Below are positions 16,691 to 24,279 of a DNA stretch of 64,000 nucleotides, in pieces. Position numbers and translations under genes: made by a program. The notes below the pieces were generated by a model. It did no database searches. It was not told where the DNA came from and was given only the letters and a program-made list of their open reading frames with translations. This stretch comes from JBJXGV01 sp046160485 (GTDB lineage Bacteria > Orphanbacterota > Orphanbacteria > JBJXGV01): assembly GCA_046160485.1 (NCBI GenBank), contig JBJXGV010000020.1, positions 33,138 through 97,137 on the forward strand. Direction: 5' to 3'. The stretch's first letter is position 1; each line of letters begins with the position of its first letter.

Positions 16691-17167
16691 ATGTTCACCG
16701 TCCTTGCTCTTGCGACAGTCATCGCGCTTTCCGTCATCGTCTTCCTCGGCTTCATCGGCTTCCGCGTGCCGAAGGGGCGTGCGCCGCTGATACCGGAAGC
16801 CGGGTTCAGTGCTGACGCGCCGGAGGCTCGCGTCGATCTGTCGGCGGTCGCCGGCGCGCTTCTGGCGCGCTACGGCATCGAAGTCGAGAGCCGCATCGAG
16901 AGCGGCGAAGCCGAATTCACGATGCATGGGCGTAGCCGCGATCCGTTGATAGGCGGTCGCTACATCGTGGTGTGCCGCGAGTGCCGTAACGGCGAGATCA
17001 TTCCGTCGACGCGCTTACTCGAGTTTCGCGACGAGGTGAAGGCCTCCGGCGCGACCAAAGGAATGTTCCTGACGGATGGATTCTTTACGAGCGATGCTCG
17101 GTACTTACTCGAAGACGCGCCCGTCTCGCTCCTCAACCGGCACGACATCGCATCGCTTCGCACATGA
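16691..17167 (+). CDS. Membrane-anchored Mrr-like restriction-endonuclease-fold protein
   Basis: 158 residues with an N-terminal membrane helix (MFTVLALATVIALSVIVFLG). A small domain resembling the Mrr/PD-(D/E)xK endonuclease-like fold follows: GRYIVVCRECRNGEIIPSTR, then LLEFRDEVKASGATKGMFLT and DAPVSLLNRHDI. The core E/Q-x-K motif is not clear (the VVCREC strand has Cys where Lys or Gln is usual), so nuclease activity is doubtful. Membrane-anchored members of this fold are common and uncharacterised. Nothing nearby suggests a restriction-modification system. Confidence 0.5.
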   Translation: MFTVLALATVIALSVIVFLGFIGFRVPKGRAPLIPEAGFSADAPEARVDLSAVAGALLARYGIEVESRIESGEAEFTMHGRSRDPLIGGRYIVVCRECRNGEIIPSTRLLEFRDEVKASGATKGMFLTDGFFTSDARYLLEDAPVSLLNRHDIASLRT

Positions 17168-17288
17168 ATCGGAGCTGCCGCATTCCTTCGCGTGGTCCGC
17201 ACAAGATGTTTTGTAACAACGCTTTATGGCATTGATCGCAATTTGTCAGCGCGCAAATTCGTCGCTGAAAATCTCTCTTTCATCATCC

Positions 17289-17317
17289 TTGACGCGTTTT
17301 GGGCACCCCCGTATAAT
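17289..17317 (+). promoter_or_regulatory. Near-consensus sigma-70 promoter
   Basis: TTGACG (17289-17294), a 17-base spacer and a perfect TATAAT (17312-17317), among the strongest-looking promoters in the window. It drives the small zinc-ribbon gene at 17454 and leaves a leader of about 130 bases. Confidence 0.7.
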
Positions 17318-17453
17318 GCTCCGCCATTGATTTTGGGAGGGGGCGCATCGCGCTTTTGAGTCGGTTCGTACGCGTCGCGTTTGAGTCGCGCGGCGTCGCG
17401 CGAACCACCGCGTGTCGTCGCCTGGGGTACGTGGACGTTAAAGGAGGGCCTGC

Positions 17454-17693
17454 TTGACCGAACGCGAAACGACACGGCTCTGTCCGGACTGCGAAGAAGA
17501 GTATTTGATCGAAGTGAGAGAGCCCGGCATTCGTGTACCCGTCGAGGTTTACTGTCCGGCGTGCGGCTACACCGAAGACGCGGATCCCGAAGACCTCTAC
17601 GACGAGGAAGAAGGCGCGGCGAAGGAGGAGGGAGATGTCGAGGAGTTCGCGGACATCGACGAATTGTCGCGCGACGACGACGAATCCTTTTGA
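17454..17693 (+). CDS. Small acidic zinc-ribbon protein
   Basis: 79 residues from a TTG start preceded by GGAGGG. Two CxxC knuckles (CPDCEEEY near residue 10 and CPACGYTED near 35) form a zinc ribbon. The remaining half is very acidic (DPEDLYDEEEGAAKEEGDVEEF). It resembles small zinc-ribbon proteins in general. It lacks the EDWGE C-terminus of the LysW amino-group carrier, so that role is not supported. The strong promoter upstream suggests high expression. Partner and function are unknown. Confidence 0.7.
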   Translation: MTERETTRLCPDCEEEYLIEVREPGIRVPVEVYCPACGYTEDADPEDLYDEEEGAAKEEGDVEEFADIDELSRDDDESF

Positions 17694-17901
17694 TCGCGAC
17701 GGTGCGTTTGGCGTGTCAGCTACCGAGTCGAAGTTCCTGAGCGGAAATCGAGCGCTCATTTAAGAAAGTAACCCCTTGTTCGGGGAGGACCGGCAGAGTC
17801 CGTGAGAGACCGTTCGCGCGTTCGTGCGCGGGCGGCGCGACTCAGGAGAAACTCTCGGCGGCAGCTCCTCGAAACCCTGGAAAGGAGATCGGAAGAAATC
17901 C

Positions 17902-18525
17902 ATGAATCGCAAATCAGCTATGAGGACTTTGATCCTCGGTCTCGGCATATCGGCGCTCCTCCTCGCGGGATGCGGCAAGGTTCCCGAGGTAGCGTTGACC
18001 TCCGCGAAGGCGTCGCTCGACGAGGCGAAGGCCGCGGGCGCCGATATCTACGCGGCGAAGGAACTCGACGTCGCGATGGACTCGCTCGGCGCGGCCGAGG
18101 CTGAGATCCAGAAGCAGAACGGGAAGTTCGTTCTCTTCCGCAGCTACAAGGAAGCAGAGCGCGTTCTCGTTGTGGCCCAGGGCCTCGGCGCCACGGCGAA
18201 GCAGGCGGCTGTCGTCAACAAGCAGAAGGCGAAGGAAGAGGCCGAGGCGCTCATCGTTCAGGTGACGACCATGGTCGACTCGACTCGCGCGCTCATGACG
18301 GTTGCCCCGAAGGACAAAGAGGGGAAGAAAATCATGGAAGCGATCACGCTGGATCTCGATGGCGTGGCTGCGACCCTGCCCGAGCTTTCCGCGAAGATGG
18401 CGAGTGAAGACTACCGCGGGGCGACACAGCTCGCGCGCGGTTCGATGCAGCGCGTCGAAGGGATCCGCAAGGAGATCCAGGACGCGATCGATCGCAAGGC
18501 GGGCAAGAAGCCCGGAGGAATGTAG
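17902..18525 (+). CDS. Helical lipoprotein (DUF4398-like)
   Basis: 207 residues with a clear lipoprotein signal (ALLLAGCGK, lipid Cys about residue 24) and an AAAGGAG ribosome site before the ATG. The mature part is almost entirely alpha-helical and charged: ALTSAKASLDEAKAAGADIY near its start, then repeated Ala/Lys/Glu heptads. Such DUF4398-like lipoproteins are usually cell-envelope proteins. The gene is followed by a terminator and then two L,D-transpeptidases, so a role in peptidoglycan or envelope tethering is plausible but inferred. Confidence 0.7.
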   Translation: MNRKSAMRTLILGLGISALLLAGCGKVPEVALTSAKASLDEAKAAGADIYAAKELDVAMDSLGAAEAEIQKQNGKFVLFRSYKEAERVLVVAQGLGATAKQAAVVNKQKAKEEAEALIVQVTTMVDSTRALMTVAPKDKEGKKIMEAITLDLDGVAATLPELSAKMASEDYRGATQLARGSMQRVEGIRKEIQDAIDRKAGKKPGGM

Positions 18526-18560
18526 AACGCGCCAGTAGCGCGATCGAAGCCAGTCGAAGA

Positions 18561-18588
18561 AGGGCGGCGTCCCAGCCGACGCCGCCCT
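18561..18588 (+). terminator. Terminator after the helical lipoprotein
   Basis: Perfect 11-bp stem (AGGGCGGCGTC at 18561-18571, GACGCCGCCCT at 18578-18588) with a 6-base loop, followed by the pyrimidine-rich CTCTTAT. It separates the lipoprotein from the transpeptidase genes. Confidence 0.75.
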
Positions 18589-18667
18589 CTCTTATACGTC
18601 AAGGTACCCGGCGGACCGGGCGATACGTGTCGGTGTGCAAGGCCGCGTAACAAGCGGAGGGAGTGCG

Positions 18668-19801
18668 TTGAGGTTCACGAACACTCAGGGGAAGCGAGGG
18701 CGCCGCATGCCGATTCTGCGCGTATTCCTCGCGACACTCTTTCTGCTCGCGAACGCCGCGCTCATCGAAGGATTCAAGTCGGGCCCTCCGTATCAAGAGT
18801 TCGCGGGCGTCGACGCGGCGATTCGCGAGGCTGATCAGGCCGAGGCGCCGCGCTACGATCCCGCCCTCTACGCGATGGCCATGCGCCTTCGCGGCGCCGC
18901 TCAGACGGCACTGGATACCGAGTCCCAGCGATTCCGCTGGATCCGCGACTACGACGGCGTTCGGTCGTATCTTGCGGCGTCGCGATCGTTGGCCGTCGCG
19001 TCGGCTCGGCGCGCCGAGGCCGGGGAACAGGGCGCACTCGCGAAACTCGAAGTCCGCCTCGCCGAGTCCGCCGACGTCGTCGCGAAGGCGTTTCGCGAGG
19101 TGGAAGGCTACCCGTACCGCGGTTCGGTGCGGCGTTCTCTCGCCGAGGGGAGTCTGTTGCACGCGCGGGCCGCAGAGGCGTTTCGCGCGGGAGAAACGCT
19201 GACCGCGGCCGAGTTGCTCGATCGCGCGGATACTCTTCTGGCGCGCTCCCAGAGCGCGTTCGAGAGCGAATTCGGCGGGTATCTCGACAAGACGTCGACT
19301 TGGGAAAAGTGGGCGCGCGCGGCGATCGCTCGCTCGAAGGCCTCCGGCGGAAGTTTGATCCTCGTGGACAAGATGCGCCGCCACTGTTATCTCTACGAAC
19401 GTGGCCGCCTCGTCGACACGTACTCGGCTGACCTCGGCACCAACTGGGTCGGCCACAAGCGCATGTCGGGAGATCGAGCCACCCCCGAGGGCAACTACCT
19501 CGTCTCCGAGAAGAAGGCCAACGGCGCGACGAAGTATTACAAGGCACTCTTGATCAACTACCCGAACGCGGACGACAAGGCTCGGTTCACGGCGGCCAAA
19601 CGCGCCGGCCGGATTCCAGAGAGCGCGCGGATCGGGAACCTGATCGAGATTCACGGCGACGGTGGCCGCGGCTACGACTGGACACTCGGATGCGTCGCGC
19701 TGACGAACAAGGACATGGATCGACTCTATTCACGAGTTGCGGTCGGCACACCGGTGCTGATCGTGGGCACGTTGCCCGAGCAACTCGCATCGGCGAGGTG
19801 A
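18668..19801 (+). CDS. L,D-transpeptidase (YkuD family)
   Basis: About 377 residues. The TTG at 18668 is favoured because GGAGGG lies seven bases upstream; an ATG at 18707 is the alternative and begins right at the signal segment (MPILRVFLATLFLLANAALI). The middle is helical (about 60-220). The C-terminal YkuD domain has IEIHGDGGRGYDWTLGCVAL, giving the catalytic His and Cys of the HxG...GC motif, after GHKRMSGDRATPEGNYLVSE. These enzymes form 3-3 peptidoglycan cross-links or attach lipoproteins in the periplasm. The next gene, eight bases downstream, is another member. Confidence 0.87.
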   Translation: MRFTNTQGKRGRRMPILRVFLATLFLLANAALIEGFKSGPPYQEFAGVDAAIREADQAEAPRYDPALYAMAMRLRGAAQTALDTESQRFRWIRDYDGVRSYLAASRSLAVASARRAEAGEQGALAKLEVRLAESADVVAKAFREVEGYPYRGSVRRSLAEGSLLHARAAEAFRAGETLTAAELLDRADTLLARSQSAFESEFGGYLDKTSTWEKWARAAIARSKASGGSLILVDKMRRHCYLYERGRLVDTYSADLGTNWVGHKRMSGDRATPEGNYLVSEKKANGATKYYKALLINYPNADDKARFTAAKRAGRIPESARIGNLIEIHGDGGRGYDWTLGCVALTNKDMDRLYSRVAVGTPVLIVGTLPEQLASAR

Positions 19802-19808
19802 CACGATC

Positions 19809-20588
19809 GTGAGAATGTCGAAGCTCTCATGGCTGCGTATGGTGGTGACCGTGAAGCACGGCTTCGCGACGACAACCGCGCGGCGCGGACTTGCGCTCAT
19901 TTCGACCGCGACGGTTTGCGGCCCGGCGCTCTCCGCTGTCTGCGCTCTCGTGCTGCGCGCGCACGGTCCGAAGGCGATCGTCGCGTCGATGGCGCTTCTA
20001 GCCGGTTGCGGCGATCACATCGAGACGACGGCGACGGCCGCCACGGCCGCGCCCGCCGCGCCCGCCGCGCAGACCGGCTCACTCGACGTCGCCGCCCTCA
20101 CACGCGATTCCGCCAAAATCGAGAAGTCGCTCGCCGACTACATCCCGAAAGACCCGTACATCGTCGTCGACACGAATAAGAACATGGTCTACTTCAAGCA
20201 CGGCGACGAGGTGATTCACGAGGCGCTCTGTTCCACGGGCTGCGATTCGATTCTGCGCGCCGAGGACGGAAGGGTCTGGAACTTCGCTACGCCGAAGGGT
20301 CTCTTCAAGATCAAGAACAAGATCAAGAATCCGACGTGGGTGAAGCCCGACTGGGCGTTCATCGAAGAGAACTTGCCCGTGCCGAAGCGCGATCATCCGG
20401 ATCGCTTCGACACGACTGCGATGGGGAGCTTCGCCCTCGATTTCGGCGACGGCTACTACATCCACGGCACGCTCTACCGCCGCTTGCTCGGCGAGAACAT
20501 CACCCACGGATGTGTGCGCGTCGCGGACGAAGACCTCGAGCCGATCTTCACGAAGACGAAGATCGGGACTCTGGTCTACGTTTTCTAG
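19809..20588 (+). CDS. L,D-transpeptidase lipoprotein (YkuD family)
   Basis: The YkuD domain begins at PYIVVDTNKNMVYFKHGDEV. It contains TPKGLFKIKNKIKNPTW, then IHGTLYRRLLGENITHGCVRV with the catalytic His and Cys. The 259-residue reading from GTG 19809 has an unusually long N-terminus before the lipobox (MALLAGC). A GTG at 19950 would give a normal short lipoprotein signal (MLRAHGPKAIVASMALLAGC), so the real start is uncertain. It is probably envelope-anchored and redundant or paired with the preceding transpeptidase. Confidence 0.85.
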   Translation: MRMSKLSWLRMVVTVKHGFATTTARRGLALISTATVCGPALSAVCALVLRAHGPKAIVASMALLAGCGDHIETTATAATAAPAAPAAQTGSLDVAALTRDSAKIEKSLADYIPKDPYIVVDTNKNMVYFKHGDEVIHEALCSTGCDSILRAEDGRVWNFATPKGLFKIKNKIKNPTWVKPDWAFIEENLPVPKRDHPDRFDTTAMGSFALDFGDGYYIHGTLYRRLLGENITHGCVRVADEDLEPIFTKTKIGTLVYVF

Positions 20589-20617
20589 AAGCGACGTTGC
20601 GGCGCCTCTTCAGCCGA

Positions 20618-21292
20618 ATGAATCTCGTCGCCGCCCTCGCGGTGTGTTTCGCGTTTCTCGCTGCCGGCGTCGCCACGGCTGCCCCGAAGACTTCCTCATC
20701 ATCCAAGACGACCAAGGCTCCTGCCGAGGAGAAGCCCCAAGCTCCGCCCGTGATTCCGAAGGACGCCGCGACGCGAGACGCGCTCTTCCGGAAGCAGTGG
20801 CTCGAAGCGCACCTCGCGCTGGCGAAGGCGGAAAAGCCGTACCTGCTGCTCGATCCGAATACTGGCGAGTTACGACTCCTCATTCGCGGTGTCCCGCTTG
20901 CTGCGTTCCCCGCGGAGGGTGTGCTCGCGGGAATGAACCTCGAGAAATTAGCGCGAGAGCGAGAGCCCTATTCGCCGCTCGTAAAGCCGTTCGTCTGGTC
21001 CGGCTTCGAGAAGAGCGCGACGGCCGACGCGATCGGCACTCTCACCGTCATGTTCGAGCCGCCGCTTCGTATCGACTTCCAAACCTCGCCTTCGGATTTC
21101 TACTGGATGCGGATTCGGCGGAAGATTACGGAGCGTTTGCCGTGGGCGAAGAAGGAGAGCGGATTGTCGCTCACGCTCTTTCAGAGCGCCGAGTCGCTCG
21201 TATCGGTTGCGCCGGTTCTGGCCGACTCGTTCCCGCTGCTCTTTGCGCCCGGCGAGTTGCCGAGCGCTACGGACGCCGTCTCAGAGAAGTAG
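20618..21292 (+). CDS. Secreted protein, probable degenerate YkuD-fold relative
   Basis: 224 residues with a signal peptide (MNLVAALAVCFAFLAAGVATA); a TTG at 20597 could add seven residues. After a Ser/Thr/Lys/Pro linker, the strand pair PYLLLDPNTGELRLLIRGVPLAAF looks like the first strands of the two upstream L,D-transpeptidases (compare PYIVVDTNKNMVYFKHGDEV). No HxG...GC catalytic motif follows. It may be a truncated or substrate-binding relative. Its 3' end overlaps the convergent nupC-like gene by 12 bases. Confidence 0.55.
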   Translation: MNLVAALAVCFAFLAAGVATAAPKTSSSSKTTKAPAEEKPQAPPVIPKDAATRDALFRKQWLEAHLALAKAEKPYLLLDPNTGELRLLIRGVPLAAFPAEGVLAGMNLEKLAREREPYSPLVKPFVWSGFEKSATADAIGTLTVMFEPPLRIDFQTSPSDFYWMRIRRKITERLPWAKKESGLSLTLFQSAESLVSVAPVLADSFPLLFAPGELPSATDAVSEK

Positions 21293-22534
21293 CCCAGCGA
21301 CGCTTGCGACCATGCAGGTCGACAGCGTTCCTCCGATCATCGCGCGAAACGCGAGTTGCGAGAGATCGCCGCGCCGCTCCGGTGCGAGCCCGCTGTAGCC
21401 CCCGATCTGGATCCCGATGCTCCCGAGGTTCGCGAAGCCGCAGAGCGCGTAGCTTGCGATAATCTGCGAGCGCGGCGTCAGCCACGTGCCCGCGGACGCT
21501 CTAAGTTCCTCGCTCATGCGCCCGTACGCGACGAATTCGTTGAGCACCATCTTCTCGCCGATGAGGCCGCCGACCTTCGCGACATCCTGCGGCGACACGC
21601 CCATGACCCACGCAAGCGGTGTGAAGATCCAACCCGTGAGGCGCTGCAAAGAGATGTCGAGGCCGGCCAGGCCGCCCGCCCACTGAAGTCCGAAGTTGAT
21701 CATCGCGGTCAGTGCGAGAAAGGCGATGAGCATGGCGCCGACGTTCGCCGCGAGGCGAAGTCCCTCCGTCGTGCCGCGCGCCGCGGCGTCGACAACGTTG
21801 ACGTCGGTCTTCGGGATCTCGATGCGCGCGTTGCCGAGCGTTTCCGGCGTGGCGGACTCGGGCAGCATCAGCTTCGCGATGACGACCGACGCGGGCGCGC
21901 ACATGACGCTCGCGGAAATCAAATGCCCCGCGATGCCCGGCACGAAGTCTTGGAGCATGCCGACGTACGCCGCGAGGACGCCGCCGGCGGTCGTCGCGAA
22001 GCCGGCGGTCATACAGGCCATCAGTTCCGAGCGCGTCAGTCCCGCGAGATACGGGCGAATCACGAGCGGCGCCTCGGTCTGGCCGACGAAGATGTCGGCC
22101 GCCGTCGAGAAGCTCTCGGCGCCGCTCGTGCCGAGCAGGCGCGCCATCGCACGCGCGGTCACGCGGATCACCGCCGGCATGATGCCGACGTGGTAGAGGA
22201 TCGCCATGAGTGACGCGAAGAAAACGATCGTCGGCAGGATCTGAAACGCAAAGATGAAGCCGAAGGTGTTCGTGTCGCCGACGAGGTTTCCGAAGACGAA
22301 CACCGCGCCCTCGCGCGAGAACCCGAGGAGTTTTCCGACGACGCCATCGGCGAAACGAAACGCTCCGTTGACGGGCGTCTTCAACACGAGAATCGCAAAG
22401 AGGAGTTGAATCGCCATGCCGGCGCCGACGGTGCGCCAGTTCACATGTTTGCGAAGTCCGCGCGGACAGATCAGGAACGCGAGCGCGGCGATGACGATAA
22501 TGCCGAACCCGCTCGTGAGGCGTTCCATCAGCAT
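21281..22534 (-). CDS. nupC: Concentrative nucleoside transporter (NupC/CNT family)
   Basis: 417-residue polytopic membrane protein. CNT signatures include VFGNLVGDTNTFGFIFAFQILP (N-terminal core), SFSTAADIFVGQTEAPLVIRPY (the nucleoside- and Na+-site region), and GEKMVLNEFVAYGRMSE plus SYALCGFANLGSIGIQIGG at the C-terminal half. Members import pyrimidine and purine nucleosides with Na+ or H+. The transporter supplies the substrate for the nucleoside phosphorylase at 2808. The ATG at 22534 is six bases past a TTGCAC-17-TTAGCT promoter, so it appears to be leaderless. Confidence 0.9.
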   Translation of the reverse strand: MLMERLTSGFGIIVIAALAFLICPRGLRKHVNWRTVGAGMAIQLLFAILVLKTPVNGAFRFADGVVGKLLGFSREGAVFVFGNLVGDTNTFGFIFAFQILPTIVFFASLMAILYHVGIMPAVIRVTARAMARLLGTSGAESFSTAADIFVGQTEAPLVIRPYLAGLTRSELMACMTAGFATTAGGVLAAYVGMLQDFVPGIAGHLISASVMCAPASVVIAKLMLPESATPETLGNARIEIPKTDVNVVDAAARGTTEGLRLAANVGAMLIAFLALTAMINFGLQWAGGLAGLDISLQRLTGWIFTPLAWVMGVSPQDVAKVGGLIGEKMVLNEFVAYGRMSEELRASAGTWLTPRSQIIASYALCGFANLGSIGIQIGGYSGLAPERRGDLSQLAFRAMIGGTLSTCMVASVAGLLL

Positions 22535-22540
22535 CGGGGA

Positions 22541-22569
22541 AGCTAATCAGCGCCGCGAGGAAAGTGCAA
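22541..22569 (-). promoter_or_regulatory. Putative promoter of nupC
   Basis: On the minus strand: TTGCAC (complement of 22564-22569), a 17-base spacer, TTAGCT (complement of 22541-22546), then six bases to the ATG. No ribosome site is seen. Confidence 0.45.
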
Positions 22570-22654
22570 GGCGCAAAAAATCCGCGTTGACAGCGGAAGC
22601 GCGCGCGTCGAGTATGCGGCGTTGGCGTCGGATCCTCGTGACGCCACACGCACG

Positions 22655-22800
22655 AGCCTCATCCGGTCCAAGGGAACCCGGTGCGAATCCGGGACGGCCC
22701 CGCCACTGTGAGCGGCGACGAGCGCGGTATCGATGCCACTGGGCAGTTGCCTGGGAAGGCGCCGCGGTCGGGTGACCCGCCAAGTCAGGAGACCTGCCGG
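22655..22800 (+). promoter_or_regulatory. Cobalamin riboswitch (B12 element)
   Basis: Conserved blocks appear in the right order: AAGGGAACCCGGTGCGAATCC, GACGGCCCCGCCACTGTGA (22693-22711), GCCACTGGGC, CTGGGAAGGCG, and the B12-box region GACCCGCCAAGTCAGGAGACC running into CTGCC (22774-22798). A second stem, GCGTCAC (22806-22812) with GTGACGC (22837-22843), follows and could serve as the expression platform. The element sits 130 bases upstream of the propeller gene and a BtuB-like receptor, fitting repression of B12 uptake genes by cobalamin. A TTGACA at 22587 may be the -35 box of its promoter. Confidence 0.95.
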
Positions 22801-22928
22801 AGGAGGCGTCACGCAAACCTTCGGGAGGAAGGGCTTGTGACGCGAGAACGCACCGTTTCTCGTTTCGCCGAGGCGCCGCGCACCGCGCGCTTCTGCTCAT
22901 CACCTCCCGGCCAACGCAGGAGGGATCG

Positions 22929-24260
22929 ATGGGCTCCATCCGGCTCGGACTCGCTCGTTTTCTTGCAGCGCAGTTCTTAACGCTCTTCGCGGCAACTTCG
23001 GCGCTCGCCGCACCCGTTGAAGAGATCTACGTGTTGTGCGCGCCGTTCGGCGCGCCCGGCAGGCTTGGCCGCGTGACACCAGGCTCCGGCCAGGCGATGC
23101 CCGGCTTCATGACGATCGGCGCCACGCCCAACGAGATCGATATCGTCGGCCGCAAGGCGTACGTCGTCAGTTCGCAATCGAACGCGCTCCTCGTCGCCGA
23201 TCTCACCTCGGGAACGCTCGTCGACGAAATCTCGCTCGCGCCGGAACAGAATCCGTGGAACGTGGAAGTGGTTCGGGATCGCGCGTACGTCTCGAATCTG
23301 TTGACGAACAGCGTGAGCGTGGTCGATCTGACCGTCGGCGCGGCGATGAAAACCATCGCAGTCGGAAAATCGCCCGAAGGGCTTCTCGTTGACGGAGGTC
23401 GTCTCTACGTCGCGAACTCGGGATTCGATTTCACGACGTTCAGCTATGACCCTGGAACGGTCTCCGTCATCGACCTCGGCATGGGCGTGGTGATCGACGT
23501 CGTCGAGACGGGGCTCAACCCGCAGGCGCTCGCACGTGATGCGAAGGGGCGCATCCACGTCGTCTGCACGGGGAATTACTTCGACGTGCCCGGCGAAGTC
23601 AACGTCATCGATCCTGCGTCGCACTCCGTCACGGGCGTGGTTCCTATCGGCGGTGCTCCCGGAACGATCACGATCGCCGAGGACGGGCGCGGCTACCTCG
23701 GTTCGTACTTCGACGGGGTCCTCGTGTACGACGCGGCGAGCGGCGTGCCGATTCGCGACGCCACGAATCCCGTCGATGTGGGCGGGCCCGGTGCTGGCGG
23801 TGTCCTGGGCGCTCGCGGCGGCGGCGCGTGGGTCGCGGTGTCGGACGCGTCGGATCTACTCGTTCGCCTAGACGCCGGGCTCGACATTGCCGCGGCGTAC
23901 GCGCTCGACGACTCGCCTCTCTCGCTTGCGCGGTCGATCGCGTTCTCGCCGGCGCCGGGCTCGACGGCGTTCTCGAATGATGCACGCGGCGGAGAGGCGC
24001 TCTCCCTCGCTCAGTTGGGCTCGTCGCGCGGCACGCTTCGCGCGCGCATCGCGCTCGGCGCGCCGCAGCCGGACGTGCGGCTTGCGCTGTACGACGTCAC
24101 GGGGCGCGCGTTGGCGACGCGCGACCTTGGCGCGCTCGCGACCGGTCCAACGGAGATCGCGTGGGAGTTCACGCGCGAAGCCGTTGCGTCGGGCCGCTAT
24201 TTCCTGCGCGCGGCCGCGGGCGGCGGAAGCGCGACCCTGCCGGTGGTACTCGTCAGGTAG
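22929..24260 (+). CDS. Secreted YncE-like beta-propeller protein
   Basis: 443 residues with a signal peptide (about 1-27) and a GGAGGGA ribosome site. Repeats of about 45 residues with the YVxNxxSNSVSVVDL pattern form a YncE/YVTN-type seven-bladed beta-propeller, for example RAYVSNLLTNSVSVVDLTVG and GRLYVANSGFDF. The C-terminal 80 residues (VRLALYDVTGRALATRDLGA ending in RYFLRAAAGGGSAT) are a FlgD-like Ig domain. It is the first gene after the cobalamin riboswitch, followed 19 bases later by a TonB receptor. It is probably a surface or periplasmic B12-capture or receptor partner, which is inference from context. A paralogue is encoded at 27911. Confidence 0.8.
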   Translation: MGSIRLGLARFLAAQFLTLFAATSALAAPVEEIYVLCAPFGAPGRLGRVTPGSGQAMPGFMTIGATPNEIDIVGRKAYVVSSQSNALLVADLTSGTLVDEISLAPEQNPWNVEVVRDRAYVSNLLTNSVSVVDLTVGAAMKTIAVGKSPEGLLVDGGRLYVANSGFDFTTFSYDPGTVSVIDLGMGVVIDVVETGLNPQALARDAKGRIHVVCTGNYFDVPGEVNVIDPASHSVTGVVPIGGAPGTITIAEDGRGYLGSYFDGVLVYDAASGVPIRDATNPVDVGGPGAGGVLGARGGGAWVAVSDASDLLVRLDAGLDIAAAYALDDSPLSLARSIAFSPAPGSTAFSNDARGGEALSLAQLGSSRGTLRARIALGAPQPDVRLALYDVTGRALATRDLGALATGPTEIAWEFTREAVASGRYFLRAAAGGGSATLPVVLVR

Positions 24261-24279
24261 CGGCGTGCACGAGGCCGAC

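Noticed and set aside
16691..17167. Mrr-like protein as part of a restriction-modification or defence system
   Set aside because: No methyltransferase or other defence gene nearby, and the catalytic core motif is not clear.
17454..17693. Small zinc-ribbon protein as LysW amino-group carrier
   Set aside because: Lacks the C-terminal EDWGE and no lysine or arginine biosynthesis genes are adjacent.
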